A stretch of DNA of 48,219 bases, taken from the NCBI GenBank assembly GCA_038145245.1, contig JAYQPI010000005.1, positions 1-48,219 on the forward strand, in the 5' to 3' direction. The first letter of the stretch is position 1. Every line of letters starts with the position of its first letter. Shown in pieces: positions 33,997-42,669 of the stretch. A program made the translations under genes and the position numbers. The DNA comes from Fontibacterium sp038145245 (GTDB lineage: Bacteria; Pseudomonadota; Alphaproteobacteria; Pelagibacterales; Pelagibacteraceae). The notes below the pieces were generated by a model. It worked only from the letters and a program-made list of their open reading frames with translations. It did no database searches and was not told the DNA's origin.

Positions 33997-34761
33997 TTAA
34001 TATCTACAGATTACAGATATACATCTTCCATAATCTGATTCATTATTGTGTACAGATCTTCTGTAACTAAAAAAGTTTTTATAATCGCTATAAGTATCTC
34101 TATTAATATGATCAATATTTTTTTTTGGTATTCCTAGTTTTAAAAATTTGTCATTTACGAATAATCTTAGATTAAAATAAATTTTCTTACCATTATTTAT
34201 AAAATATTTTTTATAATTATAATTGTTAATCTTAATTTTTTTCACAAAGTCTTTTTTTACCTCGTAATTTTTTTGCGCTATGCAAGGTCCAATTGCAACA
34301 ATTAAGTTTGATGTTTTTGATTTTATTTGTTTAAATTTTTTTATAAGATTTTCAATAATCCCAGAATTTGCACCTTTCCATCCAGAATGAATAGCTGCAA
34401 TTGTCTTATTTTTTTTATCAGCAACTAATATTGGTACGCAATCTGCAGTTAAAATGCCAAAAGAAAATTTTGGATATGTAGTAATAATTCCATCAGCTTT
34501 GAATCTTTTTTTTACTAAAAAATTGTCAAAATTAATTATTTTATTACTATGATATTGCCTTAATATAATTAGTTTATTTAGTTTGCAGCCAACTTTTTTT
34601 GAAACAATTGTAATATTTTTTTTTACAATTTTTTTTTTATCATTAGATCCTAATCCGCAGTTAAGACTTTTATAAATTCCTTTAGATTGGCCATTTTTTT
34701 TTGTAAAAAAAAAACTTTTCAAACCAGGTATTTTGTTAATTTTTTTTGAATGAAAAATCAT
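33997..34761 (-). CDS. pgeF: Laccase-domain protein (PgeF/YlmD family)
   Basis: Members of this multicopper-oxidase-like family (DUF152/PF02578) have been described as purine nucleoside phosphorylase/adenosine deaminase and as peptidoglycan-editing factors. In 254 residues the metal-site motifs are RQYHSNKI, GILTADCVPILV and AAIHSGWKGANSGII, giving the His-Cys-His set, with the C-terminal FFSYRRSVHNNESDYGR also conserved. The start is directly joined to the end of the MidA-like gene (one base shared). The order lgt-midA-pgeF is common in alphaproteobacteria. Confidence 0.92.
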   Translation of the reverse strand: MIFHSKKINKIPGLKSFFFTKKNGQSKGIYKSLNCGLGSNDKKKIVKKNITIVSKKVGCKLNKLIILRQYHSNKIINFDNFLVKKRFKADGIITTYPKFSFGILTADCVPILVADKKNKTIAAIHSGWKGANSGIIENLIKKFKQIKSKTSNLIVAIGPCIAQKNYEVKKDFVKKIKINNYNYKKYFINNGKKIYFNLRLFVNDKFLKLGIPKKNIDHINRDTYSDYKNFFSYRRSVHNNESDYGRCISVICRY

Positions 34762-35834
34762 TAAATAAATCCTAGATTAAATTTGCAATTTTTTTTGGAA
34801 AAGGCCAATACATGAAAGGAATTCCCCATTTCTTTTGGATTTATTAATTTGTTAATACTTAGAATTAAGTTTTTACTAGTTATTGCATCTTGTTTTTTAA
34901 TTATTTGTTCTGCTCTTTCCATAATTCCTAATTTCTGTAAAAAATAATTCTGAGATACAGCTCCTATATTTTGAATATTATTTATTTTAAAAATATTTTT
35001 TAATATATTGAAATTAACATCGAAAGTAATATCGCAATCAGTGTATTCCTCTAACAAATCAACAACTCTGTGTTTTTTTATTGCTCTGATAGTATTCTTG
35101 CCAATAACGCTTGAATAACCGTAATCAAACATTAAAAAAATTCCATTATTTTTTTTTATAATGTTAGATATTGAATTAATATAAGTTTCTATATTGATTG
35201 GGTACTCTAGAATTTTGCTTTTATTAATATTGTAAAATTTTGAATATTTTTTAAGGTAATTTTTATTAATTTTATTTTTATAATAAGTAATATTCTTTTT
35301 ATTATTATCTTTAAAAGAAATGCATTTCTCATACCAACTATTATTTTCCTTATAAAATTGTTTTATAGGAAAAGCGTCGAAAAATTCGTTAGCTATGATT
35401 ATTGTTGGATATTGATTAATTTTATTAATATTTTTTATCCAAATAATATTTTTATAATCATTTAAATTTTTTTCTTGAATTTTTATTAATTTTTCACTTT
35501 TTTCATGTAGATAAACAGTAAATATCGCATCAAACGTTTTAATTCTTTTAATTGAATTTATTAATTGTTTAATCATTAAGCCATTTCCAGGACCTAATTC
35601 TAAAATGTTAATTTTTTTTGGTTTTTTTATATAAATCCAATAAGACACAATCCATACTGAAATCATTTCTGCAAAAATACTAGAGATGATAGGAGATGTT
35701 ATAAAATCCCCATTTCGACCAAATATCTTTTTATTCTGATAGTAGCCTAATTTTTTGTCGTATAACGCAATATTAATAAATTGATTTAATGGAATAAATT
35801 TTTTTTTATTTATTAATTTTTCTATAAGATTCAT
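34761..35834 (-). CDS. MidA/NDUFAF7-family SAM-dependent methyltransferase
   Basis: The 357 residues belong to the DUF185 family. Its mitochondrial member NDUFAF7 methylates an arginine of a complex I subunit. The opening MNLIEKLINKKKFIPLNQFINIALYD fits the family's xFMxxALyd pattern, followed by GRNGDFITSPIISSIFAEM, the AdoMet loop ILELGPGNGLMIKQL, and EFFDAFPIKQF with the DALP-like motif drifted to DAFP. A complex I assembly role here is inferred from the mitochondrial homologue. It overlaps lgt by 29 bases upstream and pgeF by one base downstream. Confidence 0.9.
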   Translation of the reverse strand: MNLIEKLINKKKFIPLNQFINIALYDKKLGYYQNKKIFGRNGDFITSPIISSIFAEMISVWIVSYWIYIKKPKKINILELGPGNGLMIKQLINSIKRIKTFDAIFTVYLHEKSEKLIKIQEKNLNDYKNIIWIKNINKINQYPTIIIANEFFDAFPIKQFYKENNSWYEKCISFKDNNKKNITYYKNKINKNYLKKYSKFYNINKSKILEYPINIETYINSISNIIKKNNGIFLMFDYGYSSVIGKNTIRAIKKHRVVDLLEEYTDCDITFDVNFNILKNIFKINNIQNIGAVSQNYFLQKLGIMERAEQIIKKQDAITSKNLILSINKLINPKEMGNSFHVLAFSKKNCKFNLGFI

Positions 35835-36609
35835 TTTTAATTATTTTAAATGCAATAATTCCAAACATTAAAAAACCTAGACTTATACAAGTTCCTAAAG
35901 ATAGATTAAAAACTACATAGCCTATGTGTTTATCTGGTTCTCTAAACATTTCTGATATTATTCTAAATACAGAATAAAGAATTAAAAAATAACAAGATAA
36001 TTCACCATTAAATAATTTTTTTTTATATTTTAAGATAGTATTCAACAATAAAAATAATATTAAACCTTCAAGAATAGCCTCATAAATTTGCGATGGATGC
36101 CTTGGCTCCATATCTACTTTAGGAAATATCACTCCATAATTTGAAAAAGTTTTTTTTCCATATAATTCTCCATTTATAAAATTAGCTATTCTTCCAAAAA
36201 AAATACCAATCGAAGCAACACAAACAATTATATCAGTTAAGACAAATATTTTAATTTTATTTCTTTTTGCAAAAATTATTGAAGCAATAAAAACTCCGAT
36301 AGCACCTCCATGAAAAGACATTCCCCCTTGCCATAAAAATAAGATTTCGATCAGGTTATGGAAATAGTAATTAAAATTGTAAAAAAAAATATATCCAATT
36401 CTGCCTCCGAAAATAATTCCAAGAATTATATAAATTAAAAAATTATCAAAGTTTTGAATATTAATTTTTTCTTTATTCCAATACTTTTTAATTAAAAATT
36501 TTGCATAGTAAAAACCAAGAAAAATACCAGCAATATATGCCAAAGAGTACCAGCGAATTTCTAGAAAACCAAAATTGATAATAATAGGATTTAGATTGTG
36601 AATAAACAT
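35806..36609 (-). CDS. lgt: Prolipoprotein diacylglyceryl transferase
   Basis: Lgt attaches diacylglycerol to the lipobox cysteine of lipoprotein precursors in the inner membrane. The 267 residues contain about seven helices. Seen are the GRIGYIFFYN loop, LWQGGMSFHGGAIGVFIAS (with the essential histidine), FFGRIANFINGELYGK (the Lgt signature) and RHPSQIYEAILEG. It is divergent from the ubiK-like gene across 47 bases and heads the run lgt-midA-pgeF-prs-rplY-pth-ychF. Confidence 0.98.
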   Translation of the reverse strand: MFIHNLNPIIINFGFLEIRWYSLAYIAGIFLGFYYAKFLIKKYWNKEKINIQNFDNFLIYIILGIIFGGRIGYIFFYNFNYYFHNLIEILFLWQGGMSFHGGAIGVFIASIIFAKRNKIKIFVLTDIIVCVASIGIFFGRIANFINGELYGKKTFSNYGVIFPKVDMEPRHPSQIYEAILEGLILFLLLNTILKYKKKLFNGELSCYFLILYSVFRIISEMFREPDKHIGYVVFNLSLGTCISLGFLMFGIIAFKIIKNESYRKINK

Positions 36610-36656
36610 TTAAATAATTCCAGAATTATTTATAACTATATCATCAAGAAGAATAT

Positions 36657-36887
36657 ATGAATAATTATAAAAAAATTCTCAATGATTTTATAAATTTATT
36701 TCAATTAGGAATTTTAACTGCGAAAGATATAAAGCAAGAAATAAGTACTATTATTCAGTTTAAAAAAGAAAAAATTATGCACCAATTTAATAACTCTTCA
36801 GAAAAAGATTTAAAGGAATTAAAAATTAAAATAAATAAGTTAAATTTAGAAATAAAAAGATTAAGGAAACTAGTTAGGAAAAGATAA
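36657..36887 (+). CDS. ubiK: UbiK/BMFP-family small coiled-coil protein
   Basis: A 76-residue, highly charged protein with a helical N-terminal part (ILNDFINLFQLGILTAKDIKQEI) and a C-terminal coiled coil (LKELKIKINKLNLEIKRLRKLV). This two-part layout fits the UbiK/YqiC family (formerly DUF526), accessory factors of the ubiquinone synthesis complex that bind lipids; family members often sit beside lgt in alphaproteobacteria. There is no diagnostic residue, so the call rests on layout and place. It diverges from lgt, and its last 18 bases overlap the end of the convergent histidine kinase gene. Confidence 0.72.
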   Translation: MNNYKKILNDFINLFQLGILTAKDIKQEISTIIQFKKEKIMHQFNNSSEKDLKELKIKINKLNLEIKRLRKLVRKR

Positions 36888-38180
36888 GGTAACTCTAAGT
36901 CCTTTGCCCTTAGGATTGTCGAATAGTTTTACGGTGCCACCGTGAGAATTAACAATATCTTCTACAATTGAAAGACCTAATCCAACATTGCTTTCTTTAA
37001 GAGATCTTGACTTATCTACTCTATAAAATGGTCTAAATACCTTTTCTTTATATTCATCTGCGATTCCTGGGCCATCATCATCAATGTTAATTAAAATATT
37101 TTTTTTTATTTTTTTACAAGTAATTAAAATATTTTCTGCATATTTTTGAGAATTATTTATAATGTTAGCAATACATCTTCTAATAAGATTTTTTCTTCCA
37201 GAGAGTATTAAATTTTTAGGGCTTTTTATTTTTATATTCTTTTTAAAACTTTTATTAATTAAATTTTGAATTAATTGTACTATATTAAATTTTTCTATAG
37301 GTTGAGAGTATTGATTACTTGCAAAGTCGAGATATTCATTAATCATTTTTTCCATTTCAATAATTTCTTCTTTTAATGAATTTAATTTTTGATTTTTGTT
37401 TAAAAGTTCGATTTGTAATTTTAATCTAGTTAGAGGTGTCTTAAGATCGTGGCTAATACCTGATAGCATGGCCGTTCTTTGGCTTATATGTTTTAAAATT
37501 CTTCTTTTCATTTTTTCAAATTCATAAGAGGCTTTTCTAATTTCAAGAGCTCCTGACACTTTAAAATCACTATCAAATTGTCCTTTGCCAAACTTTTCTG
37601 CGGCCTCCGAAAGATAAATGATAGGCTTTATTTGATTTCGCAGAAAAATTATTGAAATGAATAGAAATATTAATGAAGGCACTGTGATCCAAAGAGCAAA
37701 TATTCTACCTGATGTAGATCTTATTTTTGATTTAGGTACTAAAAATTCTATTACTTCATTCTTATTAAACAGAACTAATACCTGAACATATGAACTACTA
37801 AATCTTACGTTATGCCAGTATGGATTTTTTATTTTATCTGTGAATTCTTCAAGAACAATTTTGTCGTATAAACTGTACCATTTAATCGTTTCTGTAGATG
37901 GAAGTTGCTGGTTTTCTTTTTTGACTGAGATTATTGTTCCATTTTTATCTTTATAAATATTAATTAATTCATTACTCTTATTTTTTTGCTTAAATTCCGG
38001 ATAAAGAGCTAAAAAAGTATTTATTTCATTAGCAGCTGATCTAACTAAACCTCTATTTGTTTTATACCAAATGCTATCAAAAAAAACTCCACCAACAACA
38101 ATTTGAATAAGTATTATGGGAGCTATTACAATTAATAGCGATCTAAAAAGTAAAGTTCTAGGAAATATTTTTCTTAACAT
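36870..38180 (-). CDS. EnvZ-like sensor histidine kinase
   Basis: A 436-residue membrane kinase. It has two helices (about 12-32 and 160-180) around a periplasmic sensor of about 125 residues, a HAMP linker (about 181-232), the H box SGISHDLKTPLTR with H244, the N box NIINNSQKYAE, and the ATP lid DDDGPGIADEYKEKVFRPFYR with NVGLGLSIVEDIV. All catalytic boxes are complete. The signal is unknown; osmolarity, as for EnvZ, is only an analogy. It starts one base after the response regulator gene, its obvious partner. Confidence 0.93.
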   Translation of the reverse strand: MLRKIFPRTLLFRSLLIVIAPIILIQIVVGGVFFDSIWYKTNRGLVRSAANEINTFLALYPEFKQKNKSNELINIYKDKNGTIISVKKENQQLPSTETIKWYSLYDKIVLEEFTDKIKNPYWHNVRFSSSYVQVLVLFNKNEVIEFLVPKSKIRSTSGRIFALWITVPSLIFLFISIIFLRNQIKPIIYLSEAAEKFGKGQFDSDFKVSGALEIRKASYEFEKMKRRILKHISQRTAMLSGISHDLKTPLTRLKLQIELLNKNQKLNSLKEEIIEMEKMINEYLDFASNQYSQPIEKFNIVQLIQNLINKSFKKNIKIKSPKNLILSGRKNLIRRCIANIINNSQKYAENILITCKKIKKNILINIDDDGPGIADEYKEKVFRPFYRVDKSRSLKESNVGLGLSIVEDIVNSHGGTVKLFDNPKGKGLRVTLSFPN

Positions 38181-38181
38181 T

Positions 38182-38862
38182 TCAATCTAACCACAAAACA
38201 TACCCAGTACCACGGACTGTTTGTAAATACTTTGGATTTTTTGGATCTGGTTCAATTTTTTGTCTTAATCTTGTAACTAAAACATCTATGCTTCTTTCTT
38301 GTGTTAAGTTTGTGATCTTAGATATTTCTTCCCTGGAAAATATCTTTCCTGCGGAGCTAATCATGTTTTCTAGTAAAGACTTTTCACTAGCATTAATCTT
38401 TATTATTTTTTTGTCTTTTTGAATTTCCATTTTTTTAATGTTAATATTGGCTTTTCCTATTTTAATTGGCGTTAAAATAGGTTTTTCTTTTTTAATTCTT
38501 TTAATTACATTTTTAATTCTTAACAAAAGTTCTTTTGGTTCAAATGGTTTTGGTAAATAATCCTCTGCTCCTAACTCTAATCCCTTTACTCTGTCTTCGG
38601 CCTCTCCTTTTGCTGTAAGAAGAATTATAGGTAAATCAATATTCTCTCTAATTTCTTTTGTAAGCTGCAAACCGTCTTTGCCTGGCATCATTATATCAAT
38701 AATTGCCAGATCAAATTTGACAATTTTTAATTTTTCTTCAGCATCAGTAGCATTGATTGCTGTTGATACAAAAAAATTATTATTTTTTAAATATTGTTTT
38801 AATAGATCTCTGATCTTATCATCATCATCAACAATCAAAATATGTATCTTTGAACTATCCAT
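38182..38862 (-). CDS. OmpR/PetR-like response regulator
   Basis: A 226-residue two-domain regulator. The receiver (1-120) shows the acidic pocket VDDDDK (12-15), the phospho-acceptor D56 in IIDIMMPGKDG, the TAKGE loop and K105 in YLPKPFEP. The winged-helix output domain ends in RSIDVLVTRLRQKIEPDPKNPKYLQTVRGTGYVLW, read in two blocks. Gene order MarR-regulator-kinase is like petP-petR of Rhodobacter, where the pair supports bc1 expression; here petABC is about 8 kb away. It overlaps the marR gene by eight bases. Confidence 0.93.
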   Translation of the reverse strand: MDSSKIHILIVDDDDKIRDLLKQYLKNNNFFVSTAINATDAEEKLKIVKFDLAIIDIMMPGKDGLQLTKEIRENIDLPIILLTAKGEAEDRVKGLELGAEDYLPKPFEPKELLLRIKNVIKRIKKEKPILTPIKIGKANINIKKMEIQKDKKIIKINASEKSLLENMISSAGKIFSREEISKITNLTQERSIDVLVTRLRQKIEPDPKNPKYLQTVRGTGYVLWLD

Positions 38863-39292
38863 AAATTATTTTTTTCATTATTGATTTAAAATTTAAAACT
38901 TCATCTGAACTTGAATTTTTTAGCGCGTTAATTATTCTTTTTTTTTGTTTATTAAATATTTCTTCGCAAAGTTTTTTACCTTTTTCAGTTAAAATCAGTT
39001 CTCTTTGTCTTCCATCTTTTGTTCCTTTTTTTTGAGTTATAATATTTTTTTTTAATAAATCTTGCAGGACTCTACTTAAGCTTTGTTTAGTAATCTTTAA
39101 TTTTCTTAATATGTCAGCAATACTAATATTAGGATTTCCCTCTATAATACAAAGCAATCGATGATGCGCTCTACCAAAAGAATTTTTTTTTAGTACTTCA
39201 TGTGGATCGGAATATGAATCTATGTAAGCTTGAAAAATAAGTTCAATAATTTCTTTTAGACTCTTCTCTCTTAAATATAAAAGATCTTTCAT
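38855..39292 (-). CDS. MarR-family transcriptional regulator (PetP-like)
   Basis: A winged-helix repressor-type protein. The HTH region is NPNISIADILRKLKITKQSLSRVLQDL, followed by the wing KGTKDGRQRELILTEKGKKL, both standard MarR features. I choose the ATG at 39290-39292 (MKDLLYLREKS, 145 residues). A start 12 codons upstream (39328) is open but would put a TATAAT box and half of an inverted repeat inside the coding region. The gene overlaps the response regulator by eight bases. Similarity in arrangement to PetP of Rhodobacter is noted; the ligand is unknown. Confidence 0.9.
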   Translation of the reverse strand: MKDLLYLREKSLKEIIELIFQAYIDSYSDPHEVLKKNSFGRAHHRLLCIIEGNPNISIADILRKLKITKQSLSRVLQDLLKKNIITQKKGTKDGRQRELILTEKGKKLCEEIFNKQKKRIINALKNSSSDEVLNFKSIMKKIIYG

Positions 39293-39299
39293 TTTTAAA

Positions 39300-39305
39300 A
39301 TTATA
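39300..39305 (-). promoter_or_regulatory. Candidate -10 box of marR
   Basis: TATAAT on the minus strand ends eight bases before the chosen marR ATG, so the transcript would start at or next to the start codon (leaderless). No good -35 box is seen; the region upstream is taken up by the inverted repeat. Confidence 0.4.
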
Positions 39306-39308
39306 TTG

Positions 39309-39329
39309 TATGTCAGTTTTATTGACATA
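39309..39329. promoter_or_regulatory. Perfect inverted repeat, candidate MarR operator
   Basis: TATGTCA (39309-39315) and TGACATA (39323-39329) form a perfect 7-base inverted repeat with a 7-base spacer, 14 bases between equivalent positions. It lies between the divergent marR and ilvE genes, just upstream of the marR -10 box, and includes TTGACA (39322-39327) facing ilvE. MarR dimers commonly bind such repeats at their own promoter. Binding here is inferred. Confidence 0.55.
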
Positions 39330-39383
39330 TCTACTTTACTTATTTACCAATACAATTTTAATTATTTATTACTTTAGATTTTA

Positions 39384-40268
39384 ATGGAACCAATCCCTTT
39401 TGATAAAAGATCAGGAAAAATTTGGTACAACGGAAAACTCGTGGATTGGAAAGATGCTAATTTACATATTCTGAGCCATGGGCTTCATTATGCTAGTTGC
39501 GTGTTTGAAGGGGAGCGAGTTTACAATGGAGAGATTTTTAAATTAAGAGAACATACAGATAGGCTAATTCATTCAGCAAATAGGATGGGTATGAAGATTC
39601 CCTATTCTGCAGATGAAATAGACAATGCATGTAAAGAAATAATTTTAGTGCAGAATGTTAAGAGTGGTTATGTGCGACCAGTTGTATGGAGAGGGAGTGA
39701 AATGATGGCTATATCTGCGCAAAAAAATAGGATTCATTTAGCTATAGCGACATGGGAATGGGGATCTTATTTTGATCCACAAATAAAAATTAAAGGAATT
39801 AGACTGGACATTTCAAAATGGAAAAAACCAGCACCAGACTCTATTCCTTGGGATACCAAAGCATCAGGTTTATACATGATTTCAACTTTATCTAAACATG
39901 AAGCTGAAAAAAATGGTTATCATGATGCTTTAATGATGGACTATCAAGGTAATATAGCAGAAGCAACAGGAGCAAATATTTTTTTTATTAATACTAAAAA
40001 TAATGAAATTCATACTCCAATAGCCGATTCTTTCTTAGACGGAATTACTCGAAGATCAATTATAACAATAGCAAAACAACTCCAGATTAAAGTTTTGGAA
40101 AGAAAAATAAAAATTGATGAACTTAATAAATTTGATGGTTGTTTTTTAACAGGTACTGCAGCAGAAGTAACTCCTGTATCTCAAATTGGAGATGTTAAGT
40201 TTACAGTAGTTGATTTGATTAAAAAATTAGATGATAATTACTCAAAACTAGTTAATAAAAATAATTAA
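39384..40268 (+). CDS. ilvE: Branched-chain-amino-acid aminotransferase
   Basis: IlvE carries out the last step of valine, leucine and isoleucine synthesis with PLP. The 294 residues include the N-terminal GKLVDWKDANLHILSHGLHY, the family-specific FEGERVYNGEIFKLREHTDRL, the PLP lysine in WDTKASGLYMIS, the cofactor loop EATGANIFFI and FLTGTAAEVTPVSQIG. It belongs to fold type IV. The product is complete. It is divergent from marR and ends convergently on pgsA with a shared TTAA. Confidence 0.97.
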   Translation: MEPIPFDKRSGKIWYNGKLVDWKDANLHILSHGLHYASCVFEGERVYNGEIFKLREHTDRLIHSANRMGMKIPYSADEIDNACKEIILVQNVKSGYVRPVVWRGSEMMAISAQKNRIHLAIATWEWGSYFDPQIKIKGIRLDISKWKKPAPDSIPWDTKASGLYMISTLSKHEAEKNGYHDALMMDYQGNIAEATGANIFFINTKNNEIHTPIADSFLDGITRRSIITIAKQLQIKVLERKIKIDELNKFDGCFLTGTAAEVTPVSQIGDVKFTVVDLIKKLDDNYSKLVNKNN

Positions 40269-40816
40269 TCAATAAGATCTATTCCTTTTCTTAAATAAGC
40301 GTATCCTGTCCAAAGTGTTAATATTGCAGACATCCAAAGTAAATATATCCCTAATTGAATTCCATAATTAAATAAAAATTTATCTCCGCTTGTACCAGCT
40401 AATAAAATAGAAATAGCTATCATTTGTATAATAGTTTTTCCTTTAGATAAATTTGTTACAGGAATATAAATTTGTGCTTTTGCCAAAAATTCTCTGAGTC
40501 CTGAAATTAAGATTTCTCTTGTAACTATTATTATTGCTGCAACTACATGGATATCTTTGATAATTTGATTCATTATTAAAAGGGAGAGCGCAGTTGCTAC
40601 TAAAACTTTATCCGCAATAGGATCTAATAATTCTCCAAATTTTGATTGCTGTTTATATAACCTTGCAAAAAAACCATCGAGGTAATCTGTAAAAGCAGCC
40701 AATACAAATATTGAGCAACTTAACCAATCACTTAATTCTCCTGGGATATAAAAAACGCCTACTAATATAGGCGCAATAAGAATTCTTCCGATTGTTAAAA
40801 TATTGGGAATTTTCAT
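40265..40816 (-). CDS. pgsA: CDP-diacylglycerol-glycerol-3-phosphate 3-phosphatidyltransferase
   Basis: PgsA makes phosphatidylglycerol phosphate, the first committed step to phosphatidylglycerol. The 183 residues hold the complete CDP-alcohol phosphotransferase motif D44-x2-D47-G48-x2-A51-R52-x8-G61-x3-D65-x3-D69, and four to five membrane helices. The N-terminus MKIPNILTIGRILIAPIL is typical of PgsA. It overlaps uvrC by four bases, a pairing seen in many proteobacteria. Confidence 0.96.
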   Translation of the reverse strand: MKIPNILTIGRILIAPILVGVFYIPGELSDWLSCSIFVLAAFTDYLDGFFARLYKQQSKFGELLDPIADKVLVATALSLLIMNQIIKDIHVVAAIIIVTREILISGLREFLAKAQIYIPVTNLSKGKTIIQMIAISILLAGTSGDKFLFNYGIQLGIYLLWMSAILTLWTGYAYLRKGIDLID

Positions 40817-42669
40817 TTTTTTGATATTAAACTATTTTTATTAAAAAAATTATAAATCTTATTTGCAACTAAATCACTTATTCCATCAATTTTTTTGATA
40901 TCTACGATGCTTGCACTCTCAATTAATTTTACAGAACCAAAGTGGTTTAATAGTAATTTTTTTCTTTTTTTTCCTATACCCTCAATTTTATCAAGCGCAG
41001 ATTGAGTAAAGGCATTTTTTCGATTAATTCTATGTGAAAAGATAGCAAATCTATGAGCTTCATCGCGTAATCTTTGTAAGAAAAATAATAAAACATTATT
41101 ATTTATTTTAATTTTTTGATCATTATAAAAAAAGGTTTCATTACCTTGGTTTCTTCTCTCTCCTTTTGCAATTGCAATTATATTCAAACTAAAATGTCCG
41201 AGTTCATTTAAAATTTTTCTAGCTATATTGTAGTGCCCTTTTCCACCATCAATTATAATTAAATCAGGTAATTCATCTTTGTTATCCGGTTTAATTTTTG
41301 CAAATCTTCGCGAAAGAACTTCCTTTAGCATTCCATAATCATCTCCAGGATTAATATTTGTCTTTGATATGTTAAATTTTCTATATTTTTTTTTAATAAA
41401 TCCATTCTTTCCAAATGCAATAAAAGCTCCAACCGCATTAGATCCTTGAACGTGACTGTTATCGTAAACTTCAATTAAACTTGGGCTAAAACCCAAATTA
41501 AATTCTTTGTTAATTAATAATAAAAAATGATCATTTTTTTCATTTTCTAATAATTTTTTTTCTAGAGCTAATTGTGCGTTCTTAACAGCTAATTTAATAG
41601 AAAGTTCCTCATTATTATTTTTTGCAGTTTTTATATTGATCTTTTTATTATATTTTTTTTCCAAGGCAGTTTTAACAAGATTTAAATCTTTAATTTGTTT
41701 GTTTAAAATAATTTCTTCTGGTGGGATTTTATTTTCATAAAATTGAATTAGAAATGAATAAATAATTTCGTCTATACTATCATCTTTGTCATGTTTTGGA
41801 AAAAAAGCTTGATTGCCCCAGTTTTGTTTAGATCTAAAAAAAAATACTTCAATGCATGTGATGTTATTTTTTTGAAATGCAACAATTAAATCAGCATTAT
41901 TAAAATTATTTATATTAACTTGCTGAGAAGATTGAATTTGAGTTAACGCTTTTATTCTATCTCTAATAGTTGCTGCTTTTTCGTAGTTAAATTTTTTACT
42001 TTGAATTTCCATCTCTTTAGAAAGTTTTTTTTGAATAAGAGCAGATTTTCCATTTAAAAAATTAATACTATCCATAACAAGTTTATTATAATCGTTTTCG
42101 TTGATTTCATTTGTGCATGGAGCTGAGCATCTTTTAATTTGATACAAAATACATGGTCTTTTTCTATTGTTAAAAGTTGAGTCGTCACACACTCTTAATA
42201 AAAATACTTTTTGTAATGTTTTGATTGTCCAACTTGCAGAGCTAGGAGAGGCAAAGGGACCAAAGAAAATATCATTTTTATTTTGTTTGCCTCTAAACTT
42301 GGTTAATTGAGGAAATTTATGTGACTTGGTTAGCTGAATATAAGGAAAAGATTTATCATCCTTTAGTAATATATTGTATTGAGGCTGATTTTTTTTAATT
42401 AAATTAGCTTCAAGAAGCAGTGCTTCAGCTTCATTTTGTGTTGAAATAAATTCTAGATTTTTTGTATTTGAAATCATTCTTTCAGTTCTTATTGGTAAAT
42501 AAGAGGATGAAATGTAACTGTTTATTCTATTTGGTAAGTTTTTTGCTTTTCCTACATAAATAATAGTGTTTTGACTATCTAACATCTTATAAACCCCAGG
42601 ACCGTCGGGTAAAAATTGGATTATATTTTTTATGATTTTTTTTCCTTGTTCAAAGTTTTTCATAATCAT
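40813..42669 (-). CDS. uvrC: UvrABC excinuclease subunit C
   Basis: UvrC makes both cuts in nucleotide excision repair. The 618 residues show the GIY-YIG nuclease (about 18-97; PGVYKML and IIYVGKAKNL), the CILYQIKRCSAPC region, a UVR motif near 205-235 that binds UvrB, the RNase H-like nuclease (EVYDNSHVQGSNAVGAFIAF, DLIIIDGGKGH, DEAHRFAIFSHR) and C-terminal helix-hairpin-helix repeats (IEGIGKKRKKLLLNHFGS). A second ATG two codons later is equally likely as the start. It overlaps folB by 20 bases and pgsA by four. Confidence 0.98.
   Translation of the reverse strand: MIMKNFEQGKKIIKNIIQFLPDGPGVYKMLDSQNTIIYVGKAKNLPNRINSYISSSYLPIRTERMISNTKNLEFISTQNEAEALLLEANLIKKNQPQYNILLKDDKSFPYIQLTKSHKFPQLTKFRGKQNKNDIFFGPFASPSSASWTIKTLQKVFLLRVCDDSTFNNRKRPCILYQIKRCSAPCTNEINENDYNKLVMDSINFLNGKSALIQKKLSKEMEIQSKKFNYEKAATIRDRIKALTQIQSSQQVNINNFNNADLIVAFQKNNITCIEVFFFRSKQNWGNQAFFPKHDKDDSIDEIIYSFLIQFYENKIPPEEIILNKQIKDLNLVKTALEKKYNKKINIKTAKNNNEELSIKLAVKNAQLALEKKLLENEKNDHFLLLINKEFNLGFSPSLIEVYDNSHVQGSNAVGAFIAFGKNGFIKKKYRKFNISKTNINPGDDYGMLKEVLSRRFAKIKPDNKDELPDLIIIDGGKGHYNIARKILNELGHFSLNIIAIAKGERRNQGNETFFYNDQKIKINNNVLLFFLQRLRDEAHRFAIFSHRINRKNAFTQSALDKIEGIGKKRKKLLLNHFGSVKLIESASIVDIKKIDGISDLVANKIYNFFNKNSLISKK

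Noticed and set aside
39293..39328. Upstream start of the MarR gene (ATG at 39328)
   Set aside because: It would put a TATAAT box and most of an inverted repeat inside the coding region; the ATG at 39292 gives a normal MarR length.
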